Of a stretch of 54,893 nt of DNA, positions 16,012 to 24,771 are shown piece after piece (within the stretch, counting starts at the first letter, position 1; every line of letters begins with the position of its first letter). Location of the stretch: positions 1-54,893 of the IMG/VR virus record IMGVR_UViG_3300037225_000166; one strand, given 5' to 3'. A program made the translations under genes and the position numbers. Below the pieces are notes generated by a model. The model did no database searches, had not been told where the DNA came from, and was given only the letters and a program-made list of their open reading frames with translations. The stretch comes from a virus.

Positions 16012-16185
16012 ATGGATAAAGTTAAATTCGATCCTAAAACCGACACACCTTGCACTCGTTTAAAATGTAAGGGCGTATTTGTCGGATCAAGAATGTGTTT
16101 AGCTTGTTCCTATTGCTATGATGTAAACAGGGAAGAAAATTATATTAGTTGTTTAAAAAAAGTAAAAAATTTTGTTCAAAGGTAA
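16012..16185 (+). CDS. Small cysteine-rich protein (57 aa)
   Basis: TPCTRLKCKGVF, MCLACSYCYDV and YISC give seven Cys, pointing to a metal site. ATG 16012 is preferred over an upstream in-frame start inside the hairpin. It overlaps the radical SAM gene by 14 bases. Not recognised. Confidence 0.6.
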   Translation: MDKVKFDPKTDTPCTRLKCKGVFVGSRMCLACSYCYDVNREENYISCLKKVKNFVQR

Positions 16186-16987
16186 AGTAATTTATAATCC
16201 GTCCGGGAAAGCTGCTGAATATAGCTATTGGGCTTGTAACTTTTATATTGGTTGTTCGAACAATTGTTCATACTGTTATCTAAAAAAAGGAATAACAGCC
16301 AAAGTTTTAGGAGGGAATAAACCAAAATTAAAATCATGTTTCAAAGATGAAAAACATGCTATTGAAGTATTTGAAAAAGAATTGATACAAAACAAATCAG
16401 AACTTCAAAAACATGGTTTATTCTTTTCATTTACAACCGATCCGGCATTAAAAGAAACATATAGATTAACAATAAAAGCTATCCATATTTGTATGGTTTA
16501 TGATATTCCTGTAAAGATATTAACCAAAAGTAAAATAACAGGATTTACGATGCATAACTGGGTTAATTTGGCATATCATAATAAATATAAAAATCTTATT
16601 GCAATAGGCAATACATTGACCGGGCTTGATGATCTTGAACCAAATGCAGCAACGAATAAAGAAAGGATATCTGGTTTAAAATGGTTGCATGATGATGGGT
16701 TCAAAACCTTTGCTAGTATTGAACCGATTATTGACATTGAAAGCTCACAAAAAATGATTGAACAGTCTTTGGAATATGTGGATTTATTCAAAATCGGTCT
16801 GAATAGTGGGCAAAAATACAATTCAAGAGAGTTACAAGAATTTTGGTTATGGTGTATTACTAATATCAAAACTCATATTTATTTCAAAGATTCATTTTTA
16901 AAAGCGATTGGCGTTGATGACAGAAATCTTATGAATGGAATATATTCCAATTGTGTAAACAGGGATTTTAATTTATTTAAACCATGA
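16172..16987 (+). CDS. Radical SAM protein (photoproduct-lyase-like)
   Basis: 271 residues from TTG 16172, the only standard start near the conserved N-terminus. NFYIGCSNNCSYCYLKK carries the CxxxCxxC iron-sulphur motif (C28, C32, C35), and the SFTTDPALK and IEPIID stretches fit the radical SAM barrel. Such enzymes split S-adenosylmethionine to make a radical. The phage form belongs near the spore-photoproduct-lyase-like group, but the substrate is unknown. Next to a nuclease and the DNA module, a role on DNA is inferred. Confidence 0.75.
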   Translation: MFKGKVIYNPSGKAAEYSYWACNFYIGCSNNCSYCYLKKGITAKVLGGNKPKLKSCFKDEKHAIEVFEKELIQNKSELQKHGLFFSFTTDPALKETYRLTIKAIHICMVYDIPVKILTKSKITGFTMHNWVNLAYHNKYKNLIAIGNTLTGLDDLEPNAATNKERISGLKWLHDDGFKTFASIEPIIDIESSQKMIEQSLEYVDLFKIGLNSGQKYNSRELQEFWLWCITNIKTHIYFKDSFLKAIGVDDRNLMNGIYSNCVNRDFNLFKP

Positions 16988-17358
16988 AAAAACCAGAAGC
17001 ACACCTGCAAAAGCAAATTTGCACTTATTTAAAAATGCAATACCCCTCAGTGATCTTTCTTTCTGAATGTTCAGGGCTCAAAGTCAGTATCGGAGTAGCA
17101 ATGCAACTAAAAGCACTCAGATCAGGCAAGGCATTACCAGACTTAGTAATACTTGAGCCTTCTGGTAATTATCATGCTTTGTGCCTGGAACTGAAAGCTG
17201 AATCAATTTATCTCAAAGACGGATCCTTGTCAAAAGAAAAACATATTCAGGAACAGAACGAAATATTGAATAGATTGAATGAAAAGGGATTTAAGGCTCA
17301 ATTTTGTTGTGGATTTGATTATACAAAATCAATTATTGATAATTATTTACGAAAATAA
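16984..17358 (+). CDS. VRR-NUC domain nuclease
   Basis: 124 residues. PDLVILEPSGNYHALCLELK with an early Glu/His region and SLSKEKHIQEQNEILNRL match the VRR-NUC fold (Asp, then Glu-x-Lys), a family of structure-specific nucleases common in phage. It overlaps the radical SAM gene by 4 bases. A role in junction or flap processing is likely from the family. Confidence 0.85.
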   Translation: MKKPEAHLQKQICTYLKMQYPSVIFLSECSGLKVSIGVAMQLKALRSGKALPDLVILEPSGNYHALCLELKAESIYLKDGSLSKEKHIQEQNEILNRLNEKGFKAQFCCGFDYTKSIIDNYLRK

Positions 17359-17371
17359 CTACAAATTGACT

Positions 17372-17379
17372 TATATTTG
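17372..17379 (+). promoter_or_regulatory. Promoter -7 box for ferritin operon
   Basis: TATATTTG 24 bases before the ferritin start, so the gene has its own promoter. Confidence 0.65.
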
Positions 17380-17403
17380 AGCCTGAATTAAAAACAAAAT
17401 CAT

Positions 17404-17904
17404 ATGTCAGAAATTAAAATGAATCCCGATTTATTAGCACTGTTTAACCGAGAAGTTCAGCTTGAAACAGCATCAAGTCAAATATACAGGGCAATGGCAA
17501 CCGTAGCAACACAGTTCGGTTATCCTGGATTTGCTTCATGTCTTTTAAAACAGGCGAAGGAAGAGCAAACCCATTCAGCGAAGTTCTCAGCATTCATAGA
17601 GCTTCATGGTGATCAGGTTGGATATGATCCTATTGAGGGTTATGAACCTCCTCAAGACTTATTGAGTATGTTTGTTGCTATTGTAGAACGTGAAAAACTG
17701 ATCAAGGATGCAATAAATGAGATAATTGACAAGGCAATCGAAGTAAAAGACTACGGATGCCTGAAAATGTTAAATTATTTTGCAAACAACCAGATCAAAG
17801 AAATCAATTTTGCCGATCAGGTCCGTAAACAGATCGAACTTTGTAAAGGGGATCAGGCAGGATTATTACATATTGATCATCAATTAGCTAAAAAGGGCAA
17901 ATGA
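17404..17904 (+). CDS. Ferritin (bacterial FtnA type)
   Basis: 166 residues, full length for a bacterial ferritin. Against E. coli FtnA the ferroxidase ligands all appear kept: E21 in QLETASS, E54 and H57 in KEEQTHSAKF, the second Glu of VEREKLIKDAINE, and Gln/Glu in NQIKEINFADQV. The C-terminal GLLHIDHQL matches the FtnA ending. Ferritins store iron as a mineral in a 24-subunit cage and limit oxidative damage. It sits between the DNA module and terminase, under its own promoter, and overlaps a zinc-finger gene by 4 bases. Probably taken from a host. Confidence 0.9.
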   Translation: MSEIKMNPDLLALFNREVQLETASSQIYRAMATVATQFGYPGFASCLLKQAKEEQTHSAKFSAFIELHGDQVGYDPIEGYEPPQDLLSMFVAIVEREKLIKDAINEIIDKAIEVKDYGCLKMLNYFANNQIKEINFADQVRKQIELCKGDQAGLLHIDHQLAKKGK

Positions 17905-18101
17905 CAATAGAACGCTGTAAATATTGTAATTCAACCGAACTTGTAGAAATGCGAGATAATAACCTTTTTTGTTTAAGTTGCCAAAAGATCACAAAACCCG
18001 AAGCATTACCAATCATTACCCCGACAACAACCGATACTGATGGATATTTGTTTCAAATCTTATATCAAGAACCTAAAGAATCATTTGAAGCCACAATATA
18101 A
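17901..18101 (+). CDS. Zinc-ribbon protein (66 aa)
   Basis: ERCKYCNSTELVEMRD then LFCLSCQKI gives CxxC...CxxC, a zinc ribbon. The C-terminal half is Thr-rich and acidic. It overlaps ferritin by ATGA and the next gene by one base. Function unknown. Confidence 0.65.
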   Translation: MTIERCKYCNSTELVEMRDNNLFCLSCQKITKPEALPIITPTTTDTDGYLFQILYQEPKESFEATI

Positions 18102-18394
18102 TGACAGGGCAAAAGCTAAAATCAGCAACAAAGAACTTTCTTCAAGAATCATTTAAAGATGGTATTCACTCATGGATTGCCTGGGGATTCAGAATAGTTC
18201 TAACAGGTGCTACAATTTGGCTTTTTAATACTGTTAGGTTAATCCCTTCAACAATAAACAACGTTAAGACTATTCCACAACTTGAAAGCAGGATTAAGGC
18301 ACTCGAACAATTTAATCATGACAAAGCAATAATTGACAGCATGAGAAAGGCATTGAGGCAAAGAACAGAAGAAAATGAAAAAAGATTAAAATGA
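18101..18394 (+). CDS. Membrane-anchored coiled-coil protein (97 aa)
   Basis: A hydrophobic segment (about 24-46, SWIAWGFRIVLTGATIWLF) is followed by a helical coil (60-97). The topology recalls holin partners and spanins, but it is far from the lysis block. Not recognised. Confidence 0.55.
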   Translation: MTGQKLKSATKNFLQESFKDGIHSWIAWGFRIVLTGATIWLFNTVRLIPSTINNVKTIPQLESRIKALEQFNHDKAIIDSMRKALRQRTEENEKRLK

Positions 18395-18795
18395 AAATCT
18401 GGACTTCATATTTCGCAAACATGAAAGAAATCCATTCACAAGGGCTTATTTCTATTGCTATTGTTGCATTTGAACCGAAATTCTACACAGGATTAAGCTA
18501 CAAATTATTAGCTCCAAAGCCGGAATTGTTGAAAACAGATCAAAACCAATATAAACAGCTATTTGCAGAAATGTTGAACCTGATAAATCCTGATCAGGTT
18601 TTAAAGGATTTGCACTCAATCGGAGGCGGAAATGATATTGCACTTGTTTGTTATGAAAGCCCTGAAAAGTTTTGCCACAGACATTTAGTAGCACGCTGGT
18701 TAATGGATAAGACAGGATTAACAATAGAAGAACTGCCAAATAAGAAAGAAATTGCAGTTAAGGATTCAGGATATGTACAAACATCGTTATTTTAA
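18391..18795 (+). CDS. DUF488-family protein
   Basis: 134 residues. ALVCYESPEKFCHRHLVARW is the DUF488 signature, with the early IWTSYFANMKEI strand. Function of the family is unknown; many copies sit in phage and mobile DNA. It overlaps the upstream gene by 4 bases. Confidence 0.8.
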   Translation: MKIWTSYFANMKEIHSQGLISIAIVAFEPKFYTGLSYKLLAPKPELLKTDQNQYKQLFAEMLNLINPDQVLKDLHSIGGGNDIALVCYESPEKFCHRHLVARWLMDKTGLTIEELPNKKEIAVKDSGYVQTSLF

Positions 18796-18799
18796 GATT

Positions 18800-19369
18800 A
18801 TGGAAGAAAATAAACCTGAATTAAATGAGCTCACAGAAAAACAAAAGATATTTTGTCGAGAATATATTTTGGATTGGAACGGTACAAGAGCAGCAATTAA
18901 AGCAGGTTATAGCGAAAATACAGCAGCAGTAATTGCATGTGAAAACCTAATAAAACCTAATATCAAAGCCTACATTGAAGAAATTCAAAAAGACTTAGGT
19001 AAATTAGCAGGGATAAGCCGGTTAAAAGTCGTTAATGAATATGCTAAATTAGCATTTTCTTCCATCGCAAACCTTCATAATACTTGGATTGAAAGAAAGG
19101 ATTTTGAGGCTCTCACAGATGATCAGAAAGCAGCTATTGAAAGTATTGATACAAAGATCAGAACAGAGTTTGAGTTCGATCCTGAACATCCACAGGATAA
19201 AAAACCGATAACCGTTGAATATGTTAAGATTAAACTATTCGACAAACAAAAGGCTCTTGAATCAATTTGCAAGATGTTAGGATATAATGAAGCTGAAAAA
19301 CTTGATTTAACATCAGGCGGTAAAAAACTTGTATTTGGCTTACAGGTTGATCCTGAAGATAAAGAATAA
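18800..19369 (+). CDS. terS: Terminase small subunit
   Basis: 189 residues from ATG 18800; a longer in-frame start would overlap the DUF488 gene. EKQKIFCREYILDWNGTRAA and the following IKAGYSENTAAVIACENLI form the helix-turn-helix of the Terminase_2 family, which binds packaging sites. It precedes the large subunit with one gene between. Confidence 0.85.
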   Translation: MEENKPELNELTEKQKIFCREYILDWNGTRAAIKAGYSENTAAVIACENLIKPNIKAYIEEIQKDLGKLAGISRLKVVNEYAKLAFSSIANLHNTWIERKDFEALTDDQKAAIESIDTKIRTEFEFDPEHPQDKKPITVEYVKIKLFDKQKALESICKMLGYNEAEKLDLTSGGKKLVFGLQVDPEDKE

Positions 19370-19438
19370 AAACATCATTTAAACCCTAGAAATGCGGTTT
19401 GTTCAATTTTAGAGTTTTCATAAACAAAAGATTATCAA

Positions 19439-19801
19439 ATGAATAAGAAAAAAGTAACAAAGCCGATTCATGTCAAACCTTCTTTCTATGCTTATTTGTT
19501 TGAACCGTTAAAAACAATCGCTTTAAAATATGGGTACAATCTGGTATTACATGGCTCATTAAATCGTGATATGGATTTAATTGCTATTCCATGGATTGAT
19601 ATTCCTAAACCTGAATTTGAAATGATTCAAGAAATGCACGAATATTTAACAGGGTTTAAATGCGATCAACTTTCTCATTATTTGTTTTCAACACTTCCTG
19701 GAATGAGAAGAAATTATGTCATAAATCTTAATCGAAGCGGTGCATGGAATAATTATGTCGATGGTCAATATTATTTAGATATTTCAGTTACACCTCACTA
19801 A
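19439..19801 (+). CDS. Nucleotidyltransferase-like protein between terminase genes
   Basis: 120 residues. LVLHGSLNRDMDLIAIPW resembles the GS...D.D metal site of nucleotidyltransferase folds. It is short and lacks clear extra domains. Comparable small genes sit between terS and terL in some Bacteroidota phages. Activity is not certain. Confidence 0.5.
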   Translation: MNKKKVTKPIHVKPSFYAYLFEPLKTIALKYGYNLVLHGSLNRDMDLIAIPWIDIPKPEFEMIQEMHEYLTGFKCDQLSHYLFSTLPGMRRNYVINLNRSGAWNNYVDGQYYLDISVTPH

Positions 19802-19803
19802 AA

Positions 19804-21330
19804 ATGAATGAACAAATTCCGGTAATTACTGCCAGATCATTCAACCCTCTTTATTTTCATGTTAAAGCAGCCTTGAGGGATACTGCAATCAGGTATATTT
19901 TTTTAGAAGGTGGAGCATCCGGCTCAAAAACTTACGCAATTGCACAAGCTCTATCAGTCGATCAACTTGAGCATAATTACTCATCAGTAGTTTTCAGACG
20001 TCAGCACGTAGATTTAAAAGATTCTGTTTATAGTTCCTTCCAATTGGTTAATGAGAATCTGGGATTTACTAACTACTTTTGGACTTTTCAACAGGATTTA
20101 ATGAAATCCACTCAAAACAGTGCAATAGTCCGTTTCAGAGGTCTTGATAATGTTGAAAACATCAAAGGTATTGAAAAATTCAATGTTGTATGGAATAACG
20201 AATGGAGCCAGTTCCTTGAAGATCATTTTTCACAACAAAGAAAACGATTAAGAGGTAGACCAAACCAGAAGTTTATTTGTGACTGGAATCCTATCAGTGC
20301 TAAGTTATGGCAGTATGAAAACTGGTTAGATATGGATGTTTGGGAAGATTTACCACTAACTATTGACGGGACCGGTACAAAATACAACTCATTAGACCCG
20401 GAACATTCATTTAAACGGATCAATAAAAAAGGGAATTCGATTTGGATAAAAGTAACTTATAGAGATAACTATTGGATAGTCGGACATCCATCAGGCAAAG
20501 GTGGATTTGTGGATCAGAACATTCTTGATGACTTCGCTTATGATAAACAATATCATCCAAACTTATACCGTATTTATGCAGATGGTGAACGTGGAGTAAT
20601 GCGAACCGGATCAGAGTTCTTGCCACAATTCAATGAAATAAACCATGTCAGGCCGTTAGCCTATGATCCTGCAACTACTATTCATGTTTGTGTAGATAAC
20701 AACAATGATCCTTATTGTGCGGTTGCAGTTTGGCAAATTGATATACAAAAAAAAGAGCTTAAACAGATTCATGAAATACCGGCAAAGGCACCAGATAATA
20801 ATGCTCAAAAGGCTGCTTTATTAGTCGTTAAATACTTACAAAGACTGAATTATACCAACGTGCTTTATGTTTATGGCGATGCTTCAGCTACAAATCGAAG
20901 TACGGTAGATATTAACAATGCTTCATTCTTTCAAAAGTTCATTGAAACATTGCAGGTTAATAAATTCAGGGTACAAAATAAAGTAGGCCGGTCTAATCCT
21001 ATGGTTGCTTTGAGTGCTGATTTTATCAATGAAATATTTGAATTTACTTACAAAGGTTGGTCAATTGTGATTGGTGATAGTTGCAAAATCTCAATAGATG
21101 ATTATATCATGGCAAAGCAATTGCCAGACGGAACGATGGAAAAAAAGAAGGTCAAAAACCCACAAACAGGTATCAGTTATGAGCCAATAGGGCATTACAC
21201 AGACCTCATCCGCTACATGGTTACAACTATACTCCAAGCAGAATGGCAGGAATACAGTCAACGTAACAGCAGGGTTTTAGTTGGTGGAGTTTCTGTAATA
21301 ACCCGAACTAATCAGGGGAATATCGGGTAA
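19804..21330 (+). CDS. terL: Terminase large subunit
   Basis: 508 residues. Walker A LEGGASGSKTYAIAQAL (near 34-50), Walker B region VVWNNEWSQF (near 128), and a C-terminal RNase H-like nuclease (VCVDNNNDPYCAVAVWQ, YVYGDASATNRSTV). This motor translocates DNA into the head and cuts it. Length and motifs are complete. Confidence 0.93.
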   Translation: MNEQIPVITARSFNPLYFHVKAALRDTAIRYIFLEGGASGSKTYAIAQALSVDQLEHNYSSVVFRRQHVDLKDSVYSSFQLVNENLGFTNYFWTFQQDLMKSTQNSAIVRFRGLDNVENIKGIEKFNVVWNNEWSQFLEDHFSQQRKRLRGRPNQKFICDWNPISAKLWQYENWLDMDVWEDLPLTIDGTGTKYNSLDPEHSFKRINKKGNSIWIKVTYRDNYWIVGHPSGKGGFVDQNILDDFAYDKQYHPNLYRIYADGERGVMRTGSEFLPQFNEINHVRPLAYDPATTIHVCVDNNNDPYCAVAVWQIDIQKKELKQIHEIPAKAPDNNAQKAALLVVKYLQRLNYTNVLYVYGDASATNRSTVDINNASFFQKFIETLQVNKFRVQNKVGRSNPMVALSADFINEIFEFTYKGWSIVIGDSCKISIDDYIMAKQLPDGTMEKKKVKNPQTGISYEPIGHYTDLIRYMVTTILQAEWQEYSQRNSRVLVGGVSVITRTNQGNIG

Positions 21331-21376
21331 ATTCCAAACCTTTATAAATTTTTTATACATTTCGGATTTTTGATTG

Positions 21377-21384
21377 TATATTTG
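21377..21384 (+). promoter_or_regulatory. Promoter -7 box for head genes
   Basis: TATATTTG 15 bases before ATG 21399, giving a very short leader. Likely a late promoter for gp36-like, portal and gpF-like genes. Confidence 0.6.
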
Positions 21385-21398
21385 CCCAAAATCCTGTT

Positions 21399-21830
21399 AT
21401 GACAATTGACCAATTAAAAGTATTAAATCTCGGTTATTTAACCGGGAATGATATTTTGCAGTTTTGCCCTGGTCAATTATTAACTACTCAATACGATAGA
21501 GATAACAATTCATTACAACAAGGCGCCAACTTCGCTTATGATGAGTTTACAGGAGCTTTAAATTCCAAATATGATACAGCATCAGAACTAACTAAGACCG
21601 GAACAGCACGTGCAAATCTTTGTATTAAGCTCATTTCAATACTGGCAATCAGAAACATTTTGGCAGGAATTCAACATGACAGCGAAAAACTCAATGATTC
21701 TTTTACCTGGGCTGACAAATACATCCATGAGGTCAATATCGGTCAAAAATCTATTAAAGTAGAACAGGCACCCGAAGCTAAGTTATCAAGTTCAGGCCTC
21801 ATTGATTCATCATTTAATACACTCGGATAA
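21399..21830 (+). CDS. Head-tail connector protein (gp36/DUF1320-like)
   Basis: 143 residues, helical, with LGYLTGNDILQFCPGQ at the start and a mid helix (ANLCIKLISILAIRNIL). Position before a Mu-type portal and the helical profile suggest the gp36-like connector family. It shares one base with the portal start. Confidence 0.5.
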   Translation: MTIDQLKVLNLGYLTGNDILQFCPGQLLTTQYDRDNNSLQQGANFAYDEFTGALNSKYDTASELTKTGTARANLCIKLISILAIRNILAGIQHDSEKLNDSFTWADKYIHEVNIGQKSIKVEQAPEAKLSSSGLIDSSFNTLG

Positions 21831-23266
21831 TGGCAAAAAAACTAAAAACATTATCTGAAGATCAATATTTGACCGAAGTAGCTAAAGAATTAGTAAGGCT
21901 TAAAACACAAGGCGGAGGCTGGGGACTTGGTAATCCTCAATCAGTACCGGCAACCGGAGCAACTCAATCTGTATCTAACTGGGTACTTCCAAAGTCAGTT
22001 GGCTTGGATGTTATCAGTCAAATGTTCCCTTCCAACTACTTACAGGAATGGGACATAACGAAATGTAGACTAGCATCAGACCAGGTACTTAAACAGGGTT
22101 ATACTTTACAATGGGACACTTTGATTACATGGGTATTTCAATCATCACCATTTGTTCAATCAGTATTTGAGGCTATCGGAGCAGCAGTTGACAGGGTTGA
22201 ATTTTTTATGGTTCATAAATCAGGTGAAAAGGATGATGAGTGGACAAATGAGCTTTGTTCACAACCATATCAAAGGCAGTTAATACGTGAAATAGTATAT
22301 GCTTATTTTTGGGGATTTACCGGACTGAATTTTGATCCTTTAGGTGGTAAAATTTATAAATATCCTATTTCGGTGATTGATCCAATTAACAGAATGTTGA
22401 AAGAATCGACATTTGTATTTTCAACAGGTATGAATTTTGATGAAGCTGCAAATTTATTATTTATACAGCCTTCAACAAACACTGAGAACTTTCTGGGTTG
22501 GATGCAACCAATAGCAAGATCATTTATTCAGATCAATAATGCTTTAATGAACTGGGGTGCAGCGGGTCGAAAGGCTGCAATACCAATTATGCAGGTCGGT
22601 TATCCACAATCAGAAACAAAGATTGATGCAAATGGAAATGAGTTTAACCCTGCAAGATTGGAAGCTGAAAAACTGGCAGCAAACCCGGATCCTTCAAAGG
22701 GATTTGTATATCCTTATTCAGTAGATTATCAGGGCAATATCCAAAAGTCAGTAATTATAGACTTTACAGACAATAAGTCCAACATGAATATGCATAAGAT
22801 ATTCCAGGAACTGATCAAGGATTTCGAAGCCGGTATTTTACAAATGGTTTTAGGTGGCACCTTAACAGCAGAATCTGGTAAATTTGGCACAAAAGGACTT
22901 GGAGAAGTACAAGAACGTAAGTTTGATGCAGTTATTGAAAGCAAAATAGCTTATATTATTTCGGTTTTAAATACTGATTTCCTCCCAAAAATATCATTAT
23001 TTTACAGGAACCTTCCAAATGATCTGCAATACTCAACTGACAGGACAAAGAAGCTCACAATGGATGAAATAAAGCTATTGAGTGCTACAATGTTGGAGAA
23101 TGGCCGTAGATTGACAGACGAGTTCTTTATCAATAATGGCATCCTTCCATCGGATTTTGAAGAAATACCACCATCACAAATACCTGATATCATACCAGAA
23201 TTAGAATCAGAAACAAAAGCAGCTCACAAAAAGAGTTTCTTCAGTAGTTTAAAAAAAAAATTCTGA
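21830..23266 (+). CDS. Portal protein (Mu gp29/DUF935-like)
   Basis: 478 residues. The central region (IVYAYFWGFTGLNFDPLGGK) and AILQ/GTLTAESGKFGTKGLG block near 330 match the DUF935 portal family, the ring through which DNA enters the head. It ends in SSLKKKF over an A10 run, where a -1 shift would carry translation into the gpF-like frame. Confidence 0.85.
   Translation: MAKKLKTLSEDQYLTEVAKELVRLKTQGGGWGLGNPQSVPATGATQSVSNWVLPKSVGLDVISQMFPSNYLQEWDITKCRLASDQVLKQGYTLQWDTLITWVFQSSPFVQSVFEAIGAAVDRVEFFMVHKSGEKDDEWTNELCSQPYQRQLIREIVYAYFWGFTGLNFDPLGGKIYKYPISVIDPINRMLKESTFVFSTGMNFDEAANLLFIQPSTNTENFLGWMQPIARSFIQINNALMNWGAAGRKAAIPIMQVGYPQSETKIDANGNEFNPARLEAEKLAANPDPSKGFVYPYSVDYQGNIQKSVIIDFTDNKSNMNMHKIFQELIKDFEAGILQMVLGGTLTAESGKFGTKGLGEVQERKFDAVIESKIAYIISVLNTDFLPKISLFYRNLPNDLQYSTDRTKKLTMDEIKLLSATMLENGRRLTDEFFINNGILPSDFEEIPPSQIPDIIPELESETKAAHKKSFFSSLKKKF
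23249..23263 (+). other. Possible -1 frameshift site (A10) at portal end
   Basis: The portal ends in frame at TTA AAA AAA AAA TTC TGA, with ten A at 23251-23260. The -1 frame is open through this point and continues for 75 codons before its first ATG (23479). That makes either a programmed shift, a non-standard start or a homopolymer sequencing error likely. Confidence 0.55.
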
Positions 23267-24105
23267 TTAGTCCGGTCCATGACCATAATCATGATCATTT
23301 AAAATCAGATCAAAAGCCTTTAGGAGTTATCCCTGTAACCCTGACAGAACAGGAAACGCAATTCTTATACGATCACCCAAAAGCAAAACTGATTTACAAG
23401 CCGGTTTATGATGCCTATCGAAAAAAACTTATTGAACCATTATTAAATAATAAGAAATTCAAATCAAGGTTTGAAAAGATGGGAGATACTGCTTTAAATG
23501 AACGGTATTTATTAAATATTTCTCAATTTGCAGCAGCTAAAGCAAGAACGGAAGCAAGCCTTATTCAATCCAATATCTTTAATGAACAGAAAGAAATAAG
23601 GGGATTTAGTGAAGTTCTAAAGCTCTCAAAAGAAGCGACAGAAACGATAAATAATACCTGGTTAAGAACCGAGTATGATAATTGTGCTAATCAGGTCGTA
23701 CAAGGCGAAGCATTTCAGGATTTGATGGATAATAAAGACTTATATCCTTATTGGCAATTTGTAGAGGATGCAGATGAGAATGAATGTGCGGAATGTGCTG
23801 CATTAAATGGTCAAATTTTCAGGATTGGTGATCCAGAAGGGGATTCATGTTATCCAAGTATCCATTATAATTGCGGTTGCAGTGCCGATCCTATCGATGA
23901 TCAGGAAATATCAGAAAAGGGATATACTGTTTCTCAGGGATCTGATTATCTCGATAAAACAAACCCGGATACAGGCAAACCTTATGTTGCTGAAGATTTC
24001 AGATACAATCCTGCTATTCAGGGGCCGATGCCAAATGACAACACATATTTTCAATCACTTGGAACAGCTAATGATGCTGATTTCAGGATGTTTGGAATGG
24101 AGTAA
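23257..24105 (+). CDS. Head morphogenesis protein (Mu gpF-like), 5' end uncertain
   Basis: About 282 residues if read from the A10 site. The N-terminal stretch SPVHDHNHDHLKSDQKPLGV has no ATG, GTG or TTG until 23479. The C-terminal DADENECAECAALNGQIF and PSIHYNCGC are hallmarks of Mu gpF minor head proteins, which act in early head assembly. Portal-gpF fusions exist in other phages. CTG 23263 is the alternative start. Confidence 0.75.
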   Translation, partial: KILISPVHDHNHDHLKSDQKPLGVIPVTLTEQETQFLYDHPKAKLIYKPVYDAYRKKLIEPLLNNKKFKSRFEKMGDTALNERYLLNISQFAAAKARTEASLIQSNIFNEQKEIRGFSEVLKLSKEATETINNTWLRTEYDNCANQVVQGEAFQDLMDNKDLYPYWQFVEDADENECAECAALNGQIFRIGDPEGDSCYPSIHYNCGCSADPIDDQEISEKGYTVSQGSDYLDKTNPDTGKPYVAEDFRYNPAIQGPMPNDNTYFQSLGTANDADFRMFGME

Positions 24106-24147
24106 AAAATAATTTATCTTTTTTGGACTTTTTAATGATAATTATAT

Positions 24148-24155
24148 TACATTTG
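24148..24155 (+). promoter_or_regulatory. Promoter -7 box opening the accessory block
   Basis: TACATTTG followed by TAAT, the same extended box as at 5979, 14554 and 31605. It lies upstream of the large foldback at 24234-24389. Confidence 0.6.
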
Positions 24156-24233
24156 TAATGTTTATAAATCAATTATGGATAGTAGTAGATGTAATCATAA
24201 CCGATTTTGCAGAGGGGATGGGTGTTGGCTGTA

Positions 24234-24389
24234 ATGGGATCGAGGATAGGTGCGGTTCAGTGTGTACTCACACTGAAAGAGAGCACCTAACACACTATGC
24301 AGTACACAGTGTATCGCACCTATCCTTTGTTCGGGTTAGTGCGCTTCGTGTAAACGCTAACTTTATAAGTGTGTTATCCTCGATCCCAT
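24234..24389 (+). ncRNA. Foldback element E1 with two competing stems
   Basis: ATGGGATCGAGGATA (24234-24248) pairs with TATCCTCGATCCCAT (24375-24389), 15 bp. GGATAGGTGCG (24244-24254) pairs with CGCACCTATCC (24315-24325), 11 bp. The two stems share GGATA, so both cannot form in full. Inside is a perfect 9-bp hairpin TTCAGTGTG/CACACTGAA with a TACT loop (24256-24277). The element fills the gap 24106-24455, which has no convincing gene. An ORF over it is a by-product of the palindromes. Confidence 0.75.
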
Positions 24390-24405
24390 TCGGGTTAATC
24401 AGGAT

Positions 24406-24423
24406 GAAAGGAGAATGATTTTT
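24406..24423 (+). repeat. 18-base direct repeat with SD-like core
   Basis: GAAAGGAGAATGATTTTT, identical at 25474-25491. Each copy lies right after a foldback and before a small gene. GGAG sits 3 bases ahead of an ATG that opens only a very short frame. Confidence 0.8.
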
Positions 24424-24455
24424 CAATATTTAATGAACGTATAAATTACAAAATT

Positions 24456-24677
24456 ATGTTAAAGAGAATTATTAGTTATGTTGTTTTTTGCTTATTAGTA
24501 CTTCCTTACGGAATATATCTTTTCATAAAAGATGAGATATTTATTATTAAACTCAAAAAATCAGACGATTCATCCGTTAAGCGAGATGAGAATAAATGCG
24601 AATGTATACAAATACACAGGACTGAATTTCGAAATAGAATTGAAACCTGTACCTTCTGTAACAAACCTCTAAATTAA
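24456..24677 (+). CDS. Membrane-anchored zinc protein (73 aa)
   Basis: A hydrophobic N-terminus (about 6-23) and a C-terminal CECIQIHR...CTFCNKPL zinc site. First gene of the accessory block. Not recognised. Confidence 0.6.
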   Translation: MLKRIISYVVFCLLVLPYGIYLFIKDEIFIIKLKKSDDSSVKRDENKCECIQIHRTEFRNRIETCTFCNKPLN

Positions 24678-24771
24678 GCATTTATGAACACGAAGCGGAT
24701 TAACCCGAACGGTTACAGCCTTATTTAGTGCGGGCTTAATAGTACTAACTTACATTTAAAGACAAAAGTTT

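Noticed and set aside
24158-24418. 86-codon ORF across E1
   Set aside because: It runs through long palindromes and gives a Cys/His-rich random-looking product; no clear start context.
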